In this document: positions 1 to 7,756 of the stretch, piece by piece
Layout of the letters: each line of letters starts with the position of its first letter
Numbering within the stretch: position 1 is the first letter of the stretch
Assembly: GCA_903834635.1 (NCBI GenBank)
Contig: CAILJO010000079.1
Span: forward strand, 1 to 44,524
Direction of reading: 5' to 3'
Length of the DNA stretch: 44,524 nt
Source: an uncultured Micrococcales bacterium
Lineage (GTDB): Bacteria > Actinomycetota > Actinomycetes > Actinomycetales > Microbacteriaceae
Made by a program: the position numbers and the translations under genes
Notes under the pieces: model-generated
Seen by the model: the letters and a program-made list of their open reading frames with translations, nothing else
Told to the model about the DNA's origin: nothing
The model's database searches: none

Positions 1-614
1 ATCAAGAGCGCCTGACCTTCAGCCTCGGCCGCGATCTTCTGGTTCGTGGCGGCAACGATTCGAGCCATCGAGTCGGTGACTTCTTTATCGAACGAGAGCT
101 CGGTGATCTGCAAATCTAAAACCGTGAAACCCCAAGATGACAGCTGCTCGTCGAGCGTGGACTTTGCGTGGTGAACGATTTCGGCACGAAGTCCAAGCAC
201 TTCTGATTGCTTGCGCGTTGCTACATATTCGCGAACCGAAGCTTCGACTGCGCTGAGTAGAGCAATGTCGAATGACTTTTCGTCGATGAACTTGAAGGCG
301 ACGGTCTTAACGGTTTCGGGCTCGTGGTCGCTCACCGAAAAAATGACGGTGGCAGTGAAGTGCACCACGGCCTGGTCGCTCGTAATGGTCTTGAACTGCA
401 GCTGTTCGGTGCGGTTCTGAATCGGCACCACTCGGTTGATGCGCTCGACAAACGGAATCAGGATGTTCAGGCCAGGGCGAATGACTCGACGGTACTTGCC
501 GAACATGGTAACCACACCAACGGTCGCTTGGTTGACGACTCTAAAAGATGCGAAGAGAATCCAGAGAAGAACGATAGCTGCGAGAGCCGAGAGTGAAAGT
601 TGAAAGAGGTCCAT
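1..614 (-). CDS. SPFH/band-7 domain membrane protein (3' end outside window)
   Basis: Reading leftward from the ATG at 614-612, the frame stays open to the window edge, giving about 204 residues; the C-terminus is missing. Residues 1-23 form one N-terminal hydrophobic segment (MDLFQLSLSALAAIVLLWIL). An SPFH-like domain follows, with the typical stretches VGVVTMFGKYRRVIRPGLN and TEQLQFKTITSDQAVVHF and a later helical, alanine-rich part. Family members are membrane-anchored, oligomerising scaffold proteins linked to membrane microdomains or to quality control of membrane proteins (established for the family; the role here is unknown). No partner NfeD gene is visible because the downstream side lies outside the window. 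Confidence 0.85.
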   Translation of the reverse strand, partial: MDLFQLSLSALAAIVLLWILFASFRVVNQATVGVVTMFGKYRRVIRPGLNILIPFVERINRVVPIQNRTEQLQFKTITSDQAVVHFTATVIFSVSDHEPETVKTVAFKFIDEKSFDIALLSAVEASVREYVATRKQSEVLGLRAEIVHHAKSTLDEQLSSWGFTVLDLQITELSFDKEVTDSMARIVAATNQKIAAEAEGQALL

Positions 615-644
615 AGTCAAAACCTACACCTCAACTAAGCAAGG

Positions 645-1847
645 TTATTTGCTTGCGGCAGGGTTGTTCAGAAGATCTTGGAAGACAAGCTGCGCACCAC
701 CGATTTCAAGAATTCTTGAACCTAGTGCAGCCGTTCTAACTTGAACGTGTTCACGCGACCCTGCCACTGCGCTGTGGCGCATCTTAGATAGCAGGCTGTA
801 GTCGTTGGCCTGAAACAGTGGCTGCAAGAACCCAGCAAGAAGAATGACTTGGGGATTAAAAATGTTCACCAGGTTGGCTAGCCCGATTGCCAGAACATCG
901 ATCTTTTTATCGATGATGCGCCGAGCGCGCGGGCTGCTTGCCTCCAAAATTGCCGAGGCCAGTTCATCGTCTTCTGGGTCGTCAAGCCCTAATGCTTCGG
1001 CGAGTTGCTCTCGGTTCACTAGAGCCTCAAGTGTTCCTGAGAGCCCAAGAGAGTCGACTGCCTTGCTGTCGGTCAACCGAATGTGACCTAGTTCACCGGC
1101 ATAACCTCGATAACCGCGAATCAGTTTGTCTTCGATCACCACACCGCCACCGATGCCACCGGTTCCACCGAACAGATAGATGATGTCGCTAAAACCGCGT
1201 CCGGCGCCAAAGGTGCTTTCGGCCAAACAAGCAATTGAGCCGTCATTATCAATCTGCACTGGCAACCCTAGGCGCTCGCTTAGAAGTGCACCAAAGGGGA
1301 CCTCAGTCCACTTCAAGAACGAACAAATTCTTACCGAGTTATTGCGCACATCAACCTGACCAGAAATCGCCACCGATACGCCAATGATTCGGTCAGTCTT
1401 TTTTAGTTGTTTTCGAATTTGGCTCAAAGCGACTTCGGTGGCGTCACAAACCTCTTCGGGGCTCGGGTGAATGGGTGTCGCAATTCGAGCTCGAGCCTTT
1501 AGTTCTCCGCTCATAGACACGGCCGACACGATTGTGCTGTGGTACCGCGGAACAACTGTAATTGCGAAGATGTTTTCGGCGATTGACACATTGGAACTGG
1601 GTCGTCCGACGCGGCCGGCCTGAGCGGTTTCGCTTTCGGAAACTAGCTTCAAGCCAACCAATTCTCCGACCAAGTCAGAAATGGTAGACCGGTTCAAACC
1701 AGTCATACTGGTTAAATCAGATCGAGAAATCGTGCGATTTTGGTAAACCAGTTTTAACAAATTGGACAAGTTCGACTGGCGCAAATCGTCGCGATTTGCC
1801 CCCCTGCCGATTGAGCCAGCGAAACTTTGGCTCTCTACTTTGACCAT
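645..1847 (-). CDS. ROK-family transcriptional regulator
   Basis: A 400-residue protein with an N-terminal winged helix-turn-helix (about residues 20-75, including SRSDLTSMTGLNRSTISDLV) and a C-terminal ROK sugar-kinase-like domain (about 85-390). The phosphate-binding-like stretch FGGTGGIGGGVV and the motif YAGELGHIRL are visible. It is divergent from a sugar ABC importer, so the likely role is a sugar-responsive repressor of that operon (inference). Oddly, the CxCGxxGC zinc-binding cysteines that usually follow the GH motif in this family are absent: the equivalent stretch is TDSKAVDSLGLSGTLEAL. The HTH plus about 400 residues indicates a regulator rather than a sugar kinase. ATG start at 1847. 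Confidence 0.92.
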   Translation of the reverse strand: MVKVESQSFAGSIGRGANRDDLRQSNLSNLLKLVYQNRTISRSDLTSMTGLNRSTISDLVGELVGLKLVSESETAQAGRVGRPSSNVSIAENIFAITVVPRYHSTIVSAVSMSGELKARARIATPIHPSPEEVCDATEVALSQIRKQLKKTDRIIGVSVAISGQVDVRNNSVRICSFLKWTEVPFGALLSERLGLPVQIDNDGSIACLAESTFGAGRGFSDIIYLFGGTGGIGGGVVIEDKLIRGYRGYAGELGHIRLTDSKAVDSLGLSGTLEALVNREQLAEALGLDDPEDDELASAILEASSPRARRIIDKKIDVLAIGLANLVNIFNPQVILLAGFLQPLFQANDYSLLSKMRHSAVAGSREHVQVRTAALGSRILEIGGAQLVFQDLLNNPAASK

Positions 1848-1882
1848 CGTTCAATGTTAGCCATTTGGGCAATCTGTTGCCT

Positions 1883-1948
1883 CAGAAAACAAATGATAAC
1901 AATCACGTTACGAACACTCGTATTAGGTGTCTCGACATTTGTTGTCTG
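1883..1948. promoter_or_regulatory. Inverted-repeat pair, candidate ROK operator
   Basis: CAGAAAACAAATG at 1883-1895 is matched by CATTTGTTGTCTG at 1936-1948, whose reverse complement is CAGACAACAAATG (12 of 13 identical). The two half-sites are centred 53 bp apart, close to five helical turns, inside the divergent spacer between the ROK regulator and the binding-protein gene. Position and symmetry suggest an operator pair acting on both promoters (inference). I could not place convincing -35/-10 boxes. Confidence 0.45.
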
Positions 1949-2030
1949 TGCCAACATAAAGCCAGCCTCTTGTTTGGGGGTCGACCTCTTGGTCTGCGAT
2001 ATCTCAAAAAAACCTAAAAAAGGAATGACA

Positions 2031-3068
2031 ATGAAAAAGTCAGTAATCGCTGGCGCAGTGGCACTTGCCGCTGTCTCGGCAATGCTGCTAAGCGGTTGTT
2101 CAACAACCGCAGCAGGCGCTAACCGCGCATGTATCATCCTGCCTGACGCCGACAGCGGAACTCGCTGGGAGCCAGGCGACCGTCCTGCCCTAGAAAAGGC
2201 TCTGACCGCCGCTGGATTCGAAGCTGACATCCAGAACGCTCAGAACGACACCAGCAAGTACGCAACCATCGGTGACCAGATGCTCACCAAGGGTTGTGGC
2301 GTAATGATGCTCGTTGACCTTCAGGGTGCAGGTGCAGCAGTTGCTGCCAAGGCAACCAAGCAGGGCATCCCTGTTATTGCCTATGACCGCCCAATCACCG
2401 GCGCTGACTACTACGTGTCATTCGACAACACCCGTGTTGGCGAAATGGAAGGTCAGACCGTTCTTGATGGCCTCAAGGCAAATGGTGTAGACCCTAAGTC
2501 TGCAAGCATTGTTTACTCGAGCGGTGACCCAGCCGACGGTAACGCCAAGATGGTCCTCGACGGAGCCCTTTCGGTTCTTGACGCCGCTGGTGCGCACGCT
2601 GCGTTCACCATGGCTGGAACCTGGGATGGCCCAACCGCCGGAACCGAGTTCGAGCAGGCTTACACCAAGCTGAACGGCAAGATCGATGCAGTTCTTGCTC
2701 CGAACGACAACAACGCTGCAAACATCATCGCGATCCTCAGCAAGAACGGCAAGACCGTTCCTGTTTCGGGTCAGGATGCATCAGTTGCAGGTCTGCAGAA
2801 CGTTCTTCTTGGCACCCAGACGGCTACCGTCTACAAGCCATTCAAGACCGAAGCTGCTGCAGCCTCTGACTTGGCCATCAAGCTCCTAAAGGGTGAGAAG
2901 CCAACCGTGAGCAAGAAGCTAGCCGATGGAACTCCATTCATGGCTCTTGACCCAATCCTGATCAAGGCTGCTGACGTACACACCGTTGTCGAAGCAGGCG
3001 ACGCAAAGGCTTCAGACATCTGTACTACCGATGTTGCTGCTGCCTGTGCAAAGTACGGCGTCAAGTAA
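2031..3068 (+). CDS. Sugar ABC transporter substrate-binding lipoprotein (XylF/ChvE-like)
   Basis: A 345-residue periplasmic-binding-protein-type lipoprotein. The signal peptide ends in lipobox LLSGC, with lipidated Cys23. The mature part resembles the XylF/ChvE group (ACIILPDADSGTRWEPGDRPA near the start, then VIAYDRPITGADYYVSFDN), so an aldose such as xylose, or a related monosaccharide, is the probable ligand (family-based; substrate not provable here). I chose the ATG at 2031 because AGGA at 2021-2024 lies 6 nt upstream; the in-frame ATG at 2025 is too close to it. The protein would capture sugar outside the membrane for the ATPase and permease encoded next. A strong hairpin follows the stop codon. 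Confidence 0.92.
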   Translation: MKKSVIAGAVALAAVSAMLLSGCSTTAAGANRACIILPDADSGTRWEPGDRPALEKALTAAGFEADIQNAQNDTSKYATIGDQMLTKGCGVMMLVDLQGAGAAVAAKATKQGIPVIAYDRPITGADYYVSFDNTRVGEMEGQTVLDGLKANGVDPKSASIVYSSGDPADGNAKMVLDGALSVLDAAGAHAAFTMAGTWDGPTAGTEFEQAYTKLNGKIDAVLAPNDNNAANIIAILSKNGKTVPVSGQDASVAGLQNVLLGTQTATVYKPFKTEAAAASDLAIKLLKGEKPTVSKKLADGTPFMALDPILIKAADVHTVVEAGDAKASDICTTDVAAACAKYGVK

Positions 3069-3084
3069 GTAAAACTAAGTAGTC

Positions 3085-3116
3085 GTGCGGCTCACCGTTT
3101 CGGCGGTGAGCCGCAC
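3085..3116 (+). terminator. Perfect 13-bp hairpin after the binding-protein gene (attenuating or RNA-stabilising)
   Basis: GTGCGGCTCACCG (3085-3097) pairs perfectly with CGGTGAGCCGCAC (3104-3116) around a 6-nt loop. No U-tract follows, and the ATPase start codon is only 25 nt downstream. It is more likely a partial terminator or 3'-end protecting hairpin that keeps binding-protein mRNA more abundant than transporter mRNA, as known for other ABC importer operons (inference). Confidence 0.65.
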
Positions 3117-3141
3117 ACTCAAATGAAAGGAATACCCGAGC

Positions 3142-3894
3142 ATGGAAGTCCCAGTAATCGAACTACAGGACGTCAAAAAGAGCTTTGGCCCAGTTGATGT
3201 TCTAAAGGGAATCAACTTCAAGGCTTATGCCGGGCGCGTTACAGCGCTTGTTGGAGACAACGGCGCAGGAAAATCGACCCTAATCAAAGGCTTGGCCGGA
3301 GTGCAGCCTTATGACTCAGGCACGGTGAAGTTCGACGGCGAAGTCGTAACTATTCACACGCCACGCCAGGCTGGTCACCTCGGCATCGAGGTTGTCTATC
3401 AAGACCTCGCTCTCTGCGACAACCTAGACATTGTTCAGAACATGTTCTTGGGCCGCGAAGAAATTAAGGCTCTGACCTTGAACGAGGCAACCATGGAGCT
3501 TCAAGCACAAAAGGCTCTTGAGAGCCTTTCAGTGCGAACGGTCAAATCGGTGCGCCAAAAGGTTTCGAGCCTTTCTGGTGGCCAGCGTCAAACGGTGGCT
3601 ATTGCACGCTCGGTGCTGCGCCAGGCAAAGCTCGTAATCCTGGATGAGCCGACTGCGGCTCTTGGTGTTGCTCAGACCGAGCAGGTCTTGCGCTTGGTTC
3701 GCACACTTGCCGACTCAGGCGTTGCCGTGATTATCATCAGCCACAACCTGGCTGACGTATTCAAAGCCTGTGACGATATAAACGTTCTGTACCTAGGAAA
3801 AATGGTCGCCTCTCTAAAGACCAAAGAAACCAACCAAGCAGATGTGATCGGTTACATTACCGGCCTGAAAACTGCAGAGGGAGACGACAAATGA
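3142..3894 (+). CDS. Sugar ABC transporter ATP-binding protein (single nucleotide-binding domain)
   Basis: A 250-residue ABC ATPase with Walker A GDNGAGKST (38-46), signature LSGGQ (144-148), Walker B VILDEP (D168, E169) and a switch His in IIISHN. It powers sugar import together with the binding protein at 2031 and the permease at 3891. XylG/RbsA-type ATPases normally carry two such domains in about 500 residues; this one has a single domain, as in the FrcA-type subgroup, so a homodimer is expected (inference). An AAAGGAA ribosome-binding site sits about 9 nt before the ATG. The stop overlaps the next start (ATGA at 3891-3894), indicating translational coupling. Confidence 0.93.
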   Translation: MEVPVIELQDVKKSFGPVDVLKGINFKAYAGRVTALVGDNGAGKSTLIKGLAGVQPYDSGTVKFDGEVVTIHTPRQAGHLGIEVVYQDLALCDNLDIVQNMFLGREEIKALTLNEATMELQAQKALESLSVRTVKSVRQKVSSLSGGQRQTVAIARSVLRQAKLVILDEPTAALGVAQTEQVLRLVRTLADSGVAVIIISHNLADVFKACDDINVLYLGKMVASLKTKETNQADVIGYITGLKTAEGDDK

Positions 3895-5129
3895 GCAACG
3901 TAAAGATTTCAACTGGCCACGAGGGCACGGCCAAAGATCAAATCACGGCATACTTTCAACGCGTCAAATCTGGCGACATGGGCGCTCTTCCAGCTGTTGC
4001 AGCACTTTTGGTGTTGACCGTAATTTTCACTGCTGCATCGCCAGCGTTCTTCTTGAAGCCGATCAACGTCGCCAACCTGTTTGTTCAGGCGGCAGAGCTA
4101 ACCATGCTCGCCGCTGCGATGGTCTTCGTAATCCTTTTGGCCGAAATTGACCTTTCAGCCGGTGTTACTGGCGGTGTTGGCATGGCCGTGTTCTTCAGGC
4201 TCATGCAAGCCGGAATGAACTGGATTCCGGCCTTGGTGCTTGGTCTGGTAGTCGGCGCAGCCATCGGGTTTATTATCGGATTCTTTGTCTCCAAAATAGG
4301 TGTGCCTTCGTTCGTCGTGAGCTTGGCTTTCTTTCTAGGGTTCCAGGGGCTTCAGCTGGTACTTCTTGGAGAGGGCGGATTGTTCCGCGTTGATGTTCCA
4401 CCAATCAACGCCATCATGAACGAAAACATGCCGCCAATCGGTGGCTGGATTACCTTGGCCGTGGCACTGATCCTCGGGCTGCTAATCACCGGATACGACC
4501 GTCGCCGCCGCGCTAGCCATGGACTGCCCAACCGACCTTATTCGTTGGTCATTCTGAAGTACGGCGCCATTGCTGTCATCGGTGGAATCATCTTGGTGGT
4601 CATGAACGTAAACCGCAGCGCCAACGTGTTCAAGCCAATTCAAGGTGTGCCTTATGTAATCCCGATCACGCTTGCCATTCTGTTGCTCGGCAGCATGGTG
4701 CTTGACCGCACTCGTTTTGGCCGTCACCTCTATGCAGTTGGTGGCAACCCTGAGGCCGCTCGTCGTGCCGGTATCAAGGTGGCCAAAATTCGCATCATCT
4801 CATTCATTATTTGTTCGAGTCTTGCCGTTGTTTCTGGCCTATTCCACGTTTCACGCCTCGGAGCCGTTGAGGCAACCGCAGGTCGCCAGATCGTGCTCAG
4901 CGGTGTAGCAGCCGCCGTTGTTGGTGGCGTAAGCCTATTCGGCGGAAAGGGTCGCCTAATGCATGCAGCAATCGGCGCCCTGGTCATCACCATCATCTCC
5001 AACGGTCTAGGACTGCTGGGCTGGGATGCCGGCAGCAACTTCTTGGTTACTGGTGGCGTTCTCCTGCTGGCTGCCACAGTTGACGCATTATCGCGCAAGC
5101 GAAGTGCTGGTTCGCAGGTCAGGGTGTAA
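3891..5129 (+). CDS. Sugar ABC transporter permease (XylH/RbsC type)
   Basis: A 412-residue integral membrane protein with about ten hydrophobic segments. The BPD_transp_2 family hallmark is visible: EIDLSAGVTGGVGMA in the first half and GGNPEAARRAGIKV in the second, the cytoplasmic loop that contacts the ATPase. It forms the channel for the sugar captured by the lipoprotein at 2031. The length and the extra cytoplasmic loop around residues 200-215 fit XylH better than the shorter RbsC. The start overlaps the ATPase stop by four bases, and the operon ends at the strong hairpin at 5146-5183. Confidence 0.92.
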   Translation: MSNVKISTGHEGTAKDQITAYFQRVKSGDMGALPAVAALLVLTVIFTAASPAFFLKPINVANLFVQAAELTMLAAAMVFVILLAEIDLSAGVTGGVGMAVFFRLMQAGMNWIPALVLGLVVGAAIGFIIGFFVSKIGVPSFVVSLAFFLGFQGLQLVLLGEGGLFRVDVPPINAIMNENMPPIGGWITLAVALILGLLITGYDRRRRASHGLPNRPYSLVILKYGAIAVIGGIILVVMNVNRSANVFKPIQGVPYVIPITLAILLLGSMVLDRTRFGRHLYAVGGNPEAARRAGIKVAKIRIISFIICSSLAVVSGLFHVSRLGAVEATAGRQIVLSGVAAAVVGGVSLFGGKGRLMHAAIGALVITIISNGLGLLGWDAGSNFLVTGGVLLLAATVDALSRKRSAGSQVRV

Positions 5130-5145
5130 CCAATCTCCTTGGCCT

Positions 5146-5183
5146 AAGAAAATGGGCTCGCCTGATGGCGAGCCCATTTTCTT
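5146..5183. terminator. Bidirectional terminator between convergent genes
   Basis: AAGAAAATGGGCTCGCC (5146-5162) and its exact reverse complement (5167-5183) form a 17-bp stem with a 4-nt loop TGAT. A-rich and T-rich flanks give a U-run in both directions. It lies between the permease stop (5129) and the carboxylase stop (5195), so it can end both transcripts. Confidence 0.9.
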
Positions 5184-5194
5184 TTGACTTGGGG

Positions 5195-6976
5195 TTAGTC
5201 TTCGAACACCAGAAGAACAGTGCCAGCAGGAACGGTTTCGCCAACGGCAGCACCGATCGACTTAATGACTCCGGCGCGGTGCGCAGTCATTGGCTGCTCC
5301 ATCTTCATCGCTTCAAGCACAACAACTAGTTCACCTTCGGCGACAGACTGCCCTGCTTCTACGGCGATCTTCACAACGGTTGACTGCATCGGAGCCTTGA
5401 GGGTGTTGCCGGTGTTGCCACCAGCGGCTGCTGCCGAAGATTTGCGAGCCGGAGCGGTCTTTGCAGCACCCGAAGACTTTGGCGAGCCAACCAGGCGAGC
5501 TGGTAGCGAAACTTCGATGCGCTTTCCGCCGACTTCAACGGTGACGTTGGTGCGTTCGGCGGCCGGTGCGGCATCTTGGTGGGTTCCGCCCCAGGCCGGA
5601 ATGTCGTTGTGCCACTCGGTTTCGATCCAGCGAGTGTAGATGCCGAACTTGTTGGCAGCCTCGTCGCCTATGAAGGCCGGGTCGTTGACGATCTTGCGGT
5701 GAAAAGGGAGAACGGTTGGCAAGCCTTCGATGTGCATCTCGGCAAGCGCGCGGCGGCTGCGCTCGAGAGCCTGCTGGCGGGTCGCGCCAGTGACGATCAG
5801 CTTTGCCACCATTGAGTCGAACGAACCGCTGATCTCGTCGCCGCTCTCGACTCCGGTGTCAACGCGAACACCAGGGCCACTTGGGGCTTTGAAAACGTGA
5901 ACCGGTCCAGGCGCTGGCATAAAGTTGCGACCAGCATCTTCGCCGTTGATGCGAAACTCGAATGAGTGCCCGCGAACCTCAGGGTCGGCGTAGTCAAGCT
6001 CGCCGCCTTCAGCCAAACGAAACTGCTCGCGAACCAAGTCGAGGCCGGTGACCTCTTCGCTGACCGGGTGCTCAACCTGCAGGCGCGTGTTTACCTCGAG
6101 GAACGAAATCGTTCCGTCTTGGGCAACCAAGAACTCACAGGTGCCGGCGCCCTGATAGCCAACCTCTTTGAGGATTGCCTTTGAAGAGTCATAGAGACGC
6201 TTGATCTGGTCAGCGGTCAAGAATGGTGCTGGCGCTTCTTCGACCAGCTTTTGGTGTCGGCGCTGAAGTGAGCAATCGCGTGTCGAAACGACTACGACGT
6301 TTCCATAGGCGTCGGCCAGGCACTGGGTTTCGACGTGACGAGGCTTCTCGAGGTACTTCTCGACAAAGCACTCACCGCGACCAAACGCTGCGATAGCCTC
6401 GCGGGTTGCCGACTCGAATAGTTCTTGAACTTCTTCTTGCTGGTATGCGACCTTGATGCCGCGGCCACCACCACCGAAGGCCGCCTTGATGGCAACAGGC
6501 AGGCCGTGAATCTTTACAAAGTCGAGCACCTCTTCAGCGCCAGAAACAGGGTTGATGGTTCCGGGAGCCAACGGTGCTCCGACCTTCTCGGCAACGTGGC
6601 GCGCCGAAACTTTGTCACCCAAACGCTCAATAGCTTCTGGGCTTGGTCCGATCCAAATCAGACCGGCTGCGATGACTGCACGCGCGAACTCGGCGTTCTC
6701 TGCCAAAAATCCATAACCCGGGTGCACTGCATCAGCACCTGATTGCTTGGCTGCGGCCATGATCTTTTCGATAACCAGGTAGGTCTCAGGACCGGTCGTG
6801 CCTTTCAGGGCATAAGCCTCGTCGGCAAGCTTGACGTGCATGGCTTCGCGGTCTTGGTCGGCATAAACGGCAACCGAGGCAATGCCAGAGTCACGGGCTG
6901 CGCGGGCGATGCGAACGGCGATTTCTCCACGGTTGGCAATGAGAACCTTGGTGATCTTTTTGGCTGAGACAGTCAT
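5195..6976 (-). CDS. Biotin-dependent acyl-CoA carboxylase alpha subunit (biotin carboxylase + BCCP)
   Basis: A 593-residue protein. The biotin carboxylase part has [13 protein letters not shown] at the N-terminus, the ATP-grasp loop [20 protein letters not shown], and the biotin-carboxylase C-domain. A Pro/Ala-rich linker follows, and a biotinyl domain ends the chain with EAMKMEQPM, biotin on about Lys558. It carboxylates its own biotin with bicarbonate and ATP and hands CO2 to a beta subunit, presumably the one at 14015-15616, to make malonyl-CoA or methylmalonyl-CoA. I chose the ATG at 6976: the longer frame begins with TTG at 6985 and adds only three residues. It is downstream of maf on the same strand. 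Confidence 0.93.
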   Translation of the reverse strand: MTVSAKKITKVLIANRGEIAVRIARAARDSGIASVAVYADQDREAMHVKLADEAYALKGTTGPETYLVIEKIMAAAKQSGADAVHPGYGFLAENAEFARAVIAAGLIWIGPSPEAIERLGDKVSARHVAEKVGAPLAPGTINPVSGAEEVLDFVKIHGLPVAIKAAFGGGGRGIKVAYQQEEVQELFESATREAIAAFGRGECFVEKYLEKPRHVETQCLADAYGNVVVVSTRDCSLQRRHQKLVEEAPAPFLTADQIKRLYDSSKAILKEVGYQGAGTCEFLVAQDGTISFLEVNTRLQVEHPVSEEVTGLDLVREQFRLAEGGELDYADPEVRGHSFEFRINGEDAGRNFMPAPGPVHVFKAPSGPGVRVDTGVESGDEISGSFDSMVAKLIVTGATRQQALERSRRALAEMHIEGLPTVLPFHRKIVNDPAFIGDEAANKFGIYTRWIETEWHNDIPAWGGTHQDAAPAAERTNVTVEVGGKRIEVSLPARLVGSPKSSGAAKTAPARKSSAAAAGGNTGNTLKAPMQSTVVKIAVEAGQSVAEGELVVVLEAMKMEQPMTAHRAGVIKSIGAAVGETVPAGTVLLVFED

Positions 6977-6984
6977 AATCAACA

Positions 6985-6990
6985 AGCCTA
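6985..6990 (-). promoter_or_regulatory. Putative -10 element (TAGGCT) for the carboxylase alpha gene
   Basis: On the minus strand TAGGCT lies 8 nt before the ATG at 6976, and no ribosome-binding site is visible. This fits the leaderless-start pattern seen at several other genes in the window. The -35 element is not clear. Confidence 0.3.
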
Positions 6991-7066
6991 TTGGCTCAAA
7001 AGGGCACTTTATTGGCGTGTGGCAACAAAAAAGTTGCCGAATCGCTGTTCAAAACGCCAAAACTAC

Positions 7067-7085
7067 GATGCCTGCCGGCGGCATC
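7067..7085 (-). terminator. Short hairpin downstream of maf
   Basis: GATGCC and GGCATC form a 6-bp stem with a 7-nt loop just past the maf stop. On the minus strand it is followed by GTAGTTTT, a weak U-rich tail. It could partly end maf transcripts before the carboxylase gene. Confidence 0.35.
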
Positions 7086-7089
7086 TTGG

Positions 7090-7731
7090 TTATGCGCGGT
7101 TCCACATTGAGGTGTATTCGACCCCGAGTTGAAGGGTCAGTTCGCGAAGCACCGAAAGCGAAATGCCGATCACCGTGTGGGCATCGCCTTCGATCGAACG
7201 CAAGAAAGCACCTCCCAGGCCGTCGATCGTAAAAGCACCAGCCACTTTGAGCGGTTCGCCGGTGGCAACATATGCCTCGATTTCTGCGTCAGAAATGTAG
7301 TCAAAGTGGACTGTGGTCGAAGAAACCTTCCCTGTGGCTGCAGCCGCTTGGCCCGGCTTGTAGTCTCGGTTGTCGATCAGCCAGTGGCCGCTGTAGAGCA
7401 CCCCAGACTTGCCTCGCATGCGCTTCCATCGGTCAATCGCAACCTGCGGGTCGTGAGGTTTGCCTAGCGATTCACCTTCAAAGTCGAGCTGTGAATCGCA
7501 ACCGAGCACAAGCCCACCGAAAGACTCGGGCATTGCTGCAACTGCTTCTGCCTTCGCTTTGGCGAGCACTGCAACAACGTCGTGAGTGTTTGAAATCAGC
7601 CCCATGTTTCGCGAGAGTTCCTCGACCGCATCCTCGTCAACTCCGGGCGCAATTGTCAAAGGTTCGATTCCTGCGTCGCGCAAAACTTTTAGCCGTGCGG
7701 GCGAGGTGGAAGCCAAAACGAGTCGAGTCAC
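7090..7731 (-). CDS. maf: Maf-like nucleoside triphosphate pyrophosphatase
   Basis: A 213-residue Maf/HAM1-like house-cleaning enzyme that hydrolyses non-canonical or surplus nucleoside triphosphates to monophosphates. The N-terminal signature RLVLASTSPARLKVL and the later GCDSQLDFEGESLGKP (nucleotide-binding region with the conserved Asp and GKP) are visible. The frame extends upstream to 7941, but family N-termini begin exactly at the RLVLAS block, so I place the start at GTG 7731. That leaves only 25 bp to the divergent methyltransferase start at 7757. In many actinobacteria maf sits in the acyl-CoA carboxylase locus, as here. The start choice is moderately certain. Confidence 0.85.
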   Translation of the reverse strand: MTRLVLASTSPARLKVLRDAGIEPLTIAPGVDEDAVEELSRNMGLISNTHDVVAVLAKAKAEAVAAMPESFGGLVLGCDSQLDFEGESLGKPHDPQVAIDRWKRMRGKSGVLYSGHWLIDNRDYKPGQAAAATGKVSSTTVHFDYISDAEIEAYVATGEPLKVAGAFTIDGLGGAFLRSIEGDAHTVIGISLSVLRELTLQLGVEYTSMWNRA

Positions 7732-7756
7732 GAGACGAGTCTGGCACACTTGACAG

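Noticed and set aside
211-596. Two open frames on the + strand
   Set aside because: They lie antisense to the SPFH-domain gene, whose minus-strand reading has family features; the + frames look like no known protein.
645-1847. Sugar kinase (glucokinase) annotation
   Set aside because: The N-terminal winged helix-turn-helix and about 400-residue length mark a ROK regulator.
1827-2030. N-terminal extension of the binding protein frame
   Set aside because: It has no signal-peptide character, covers the operator-like region, and the lipobox signal peptide starts cleanly at 2031 behind AGGA.
7021-7038. GGCAAC-AAAAAA-GTTGCC as a terminator
   Set aside because: The stem is only six weak base pairs with the U/A-run in the loop rather than after it; it is more likely incidental.
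7750-7755. TTGACA resembling a -35 box
   Set aside because: No fitting -10 lies 16-18 nt downstream, and the methyltransferase start codon follows at once.
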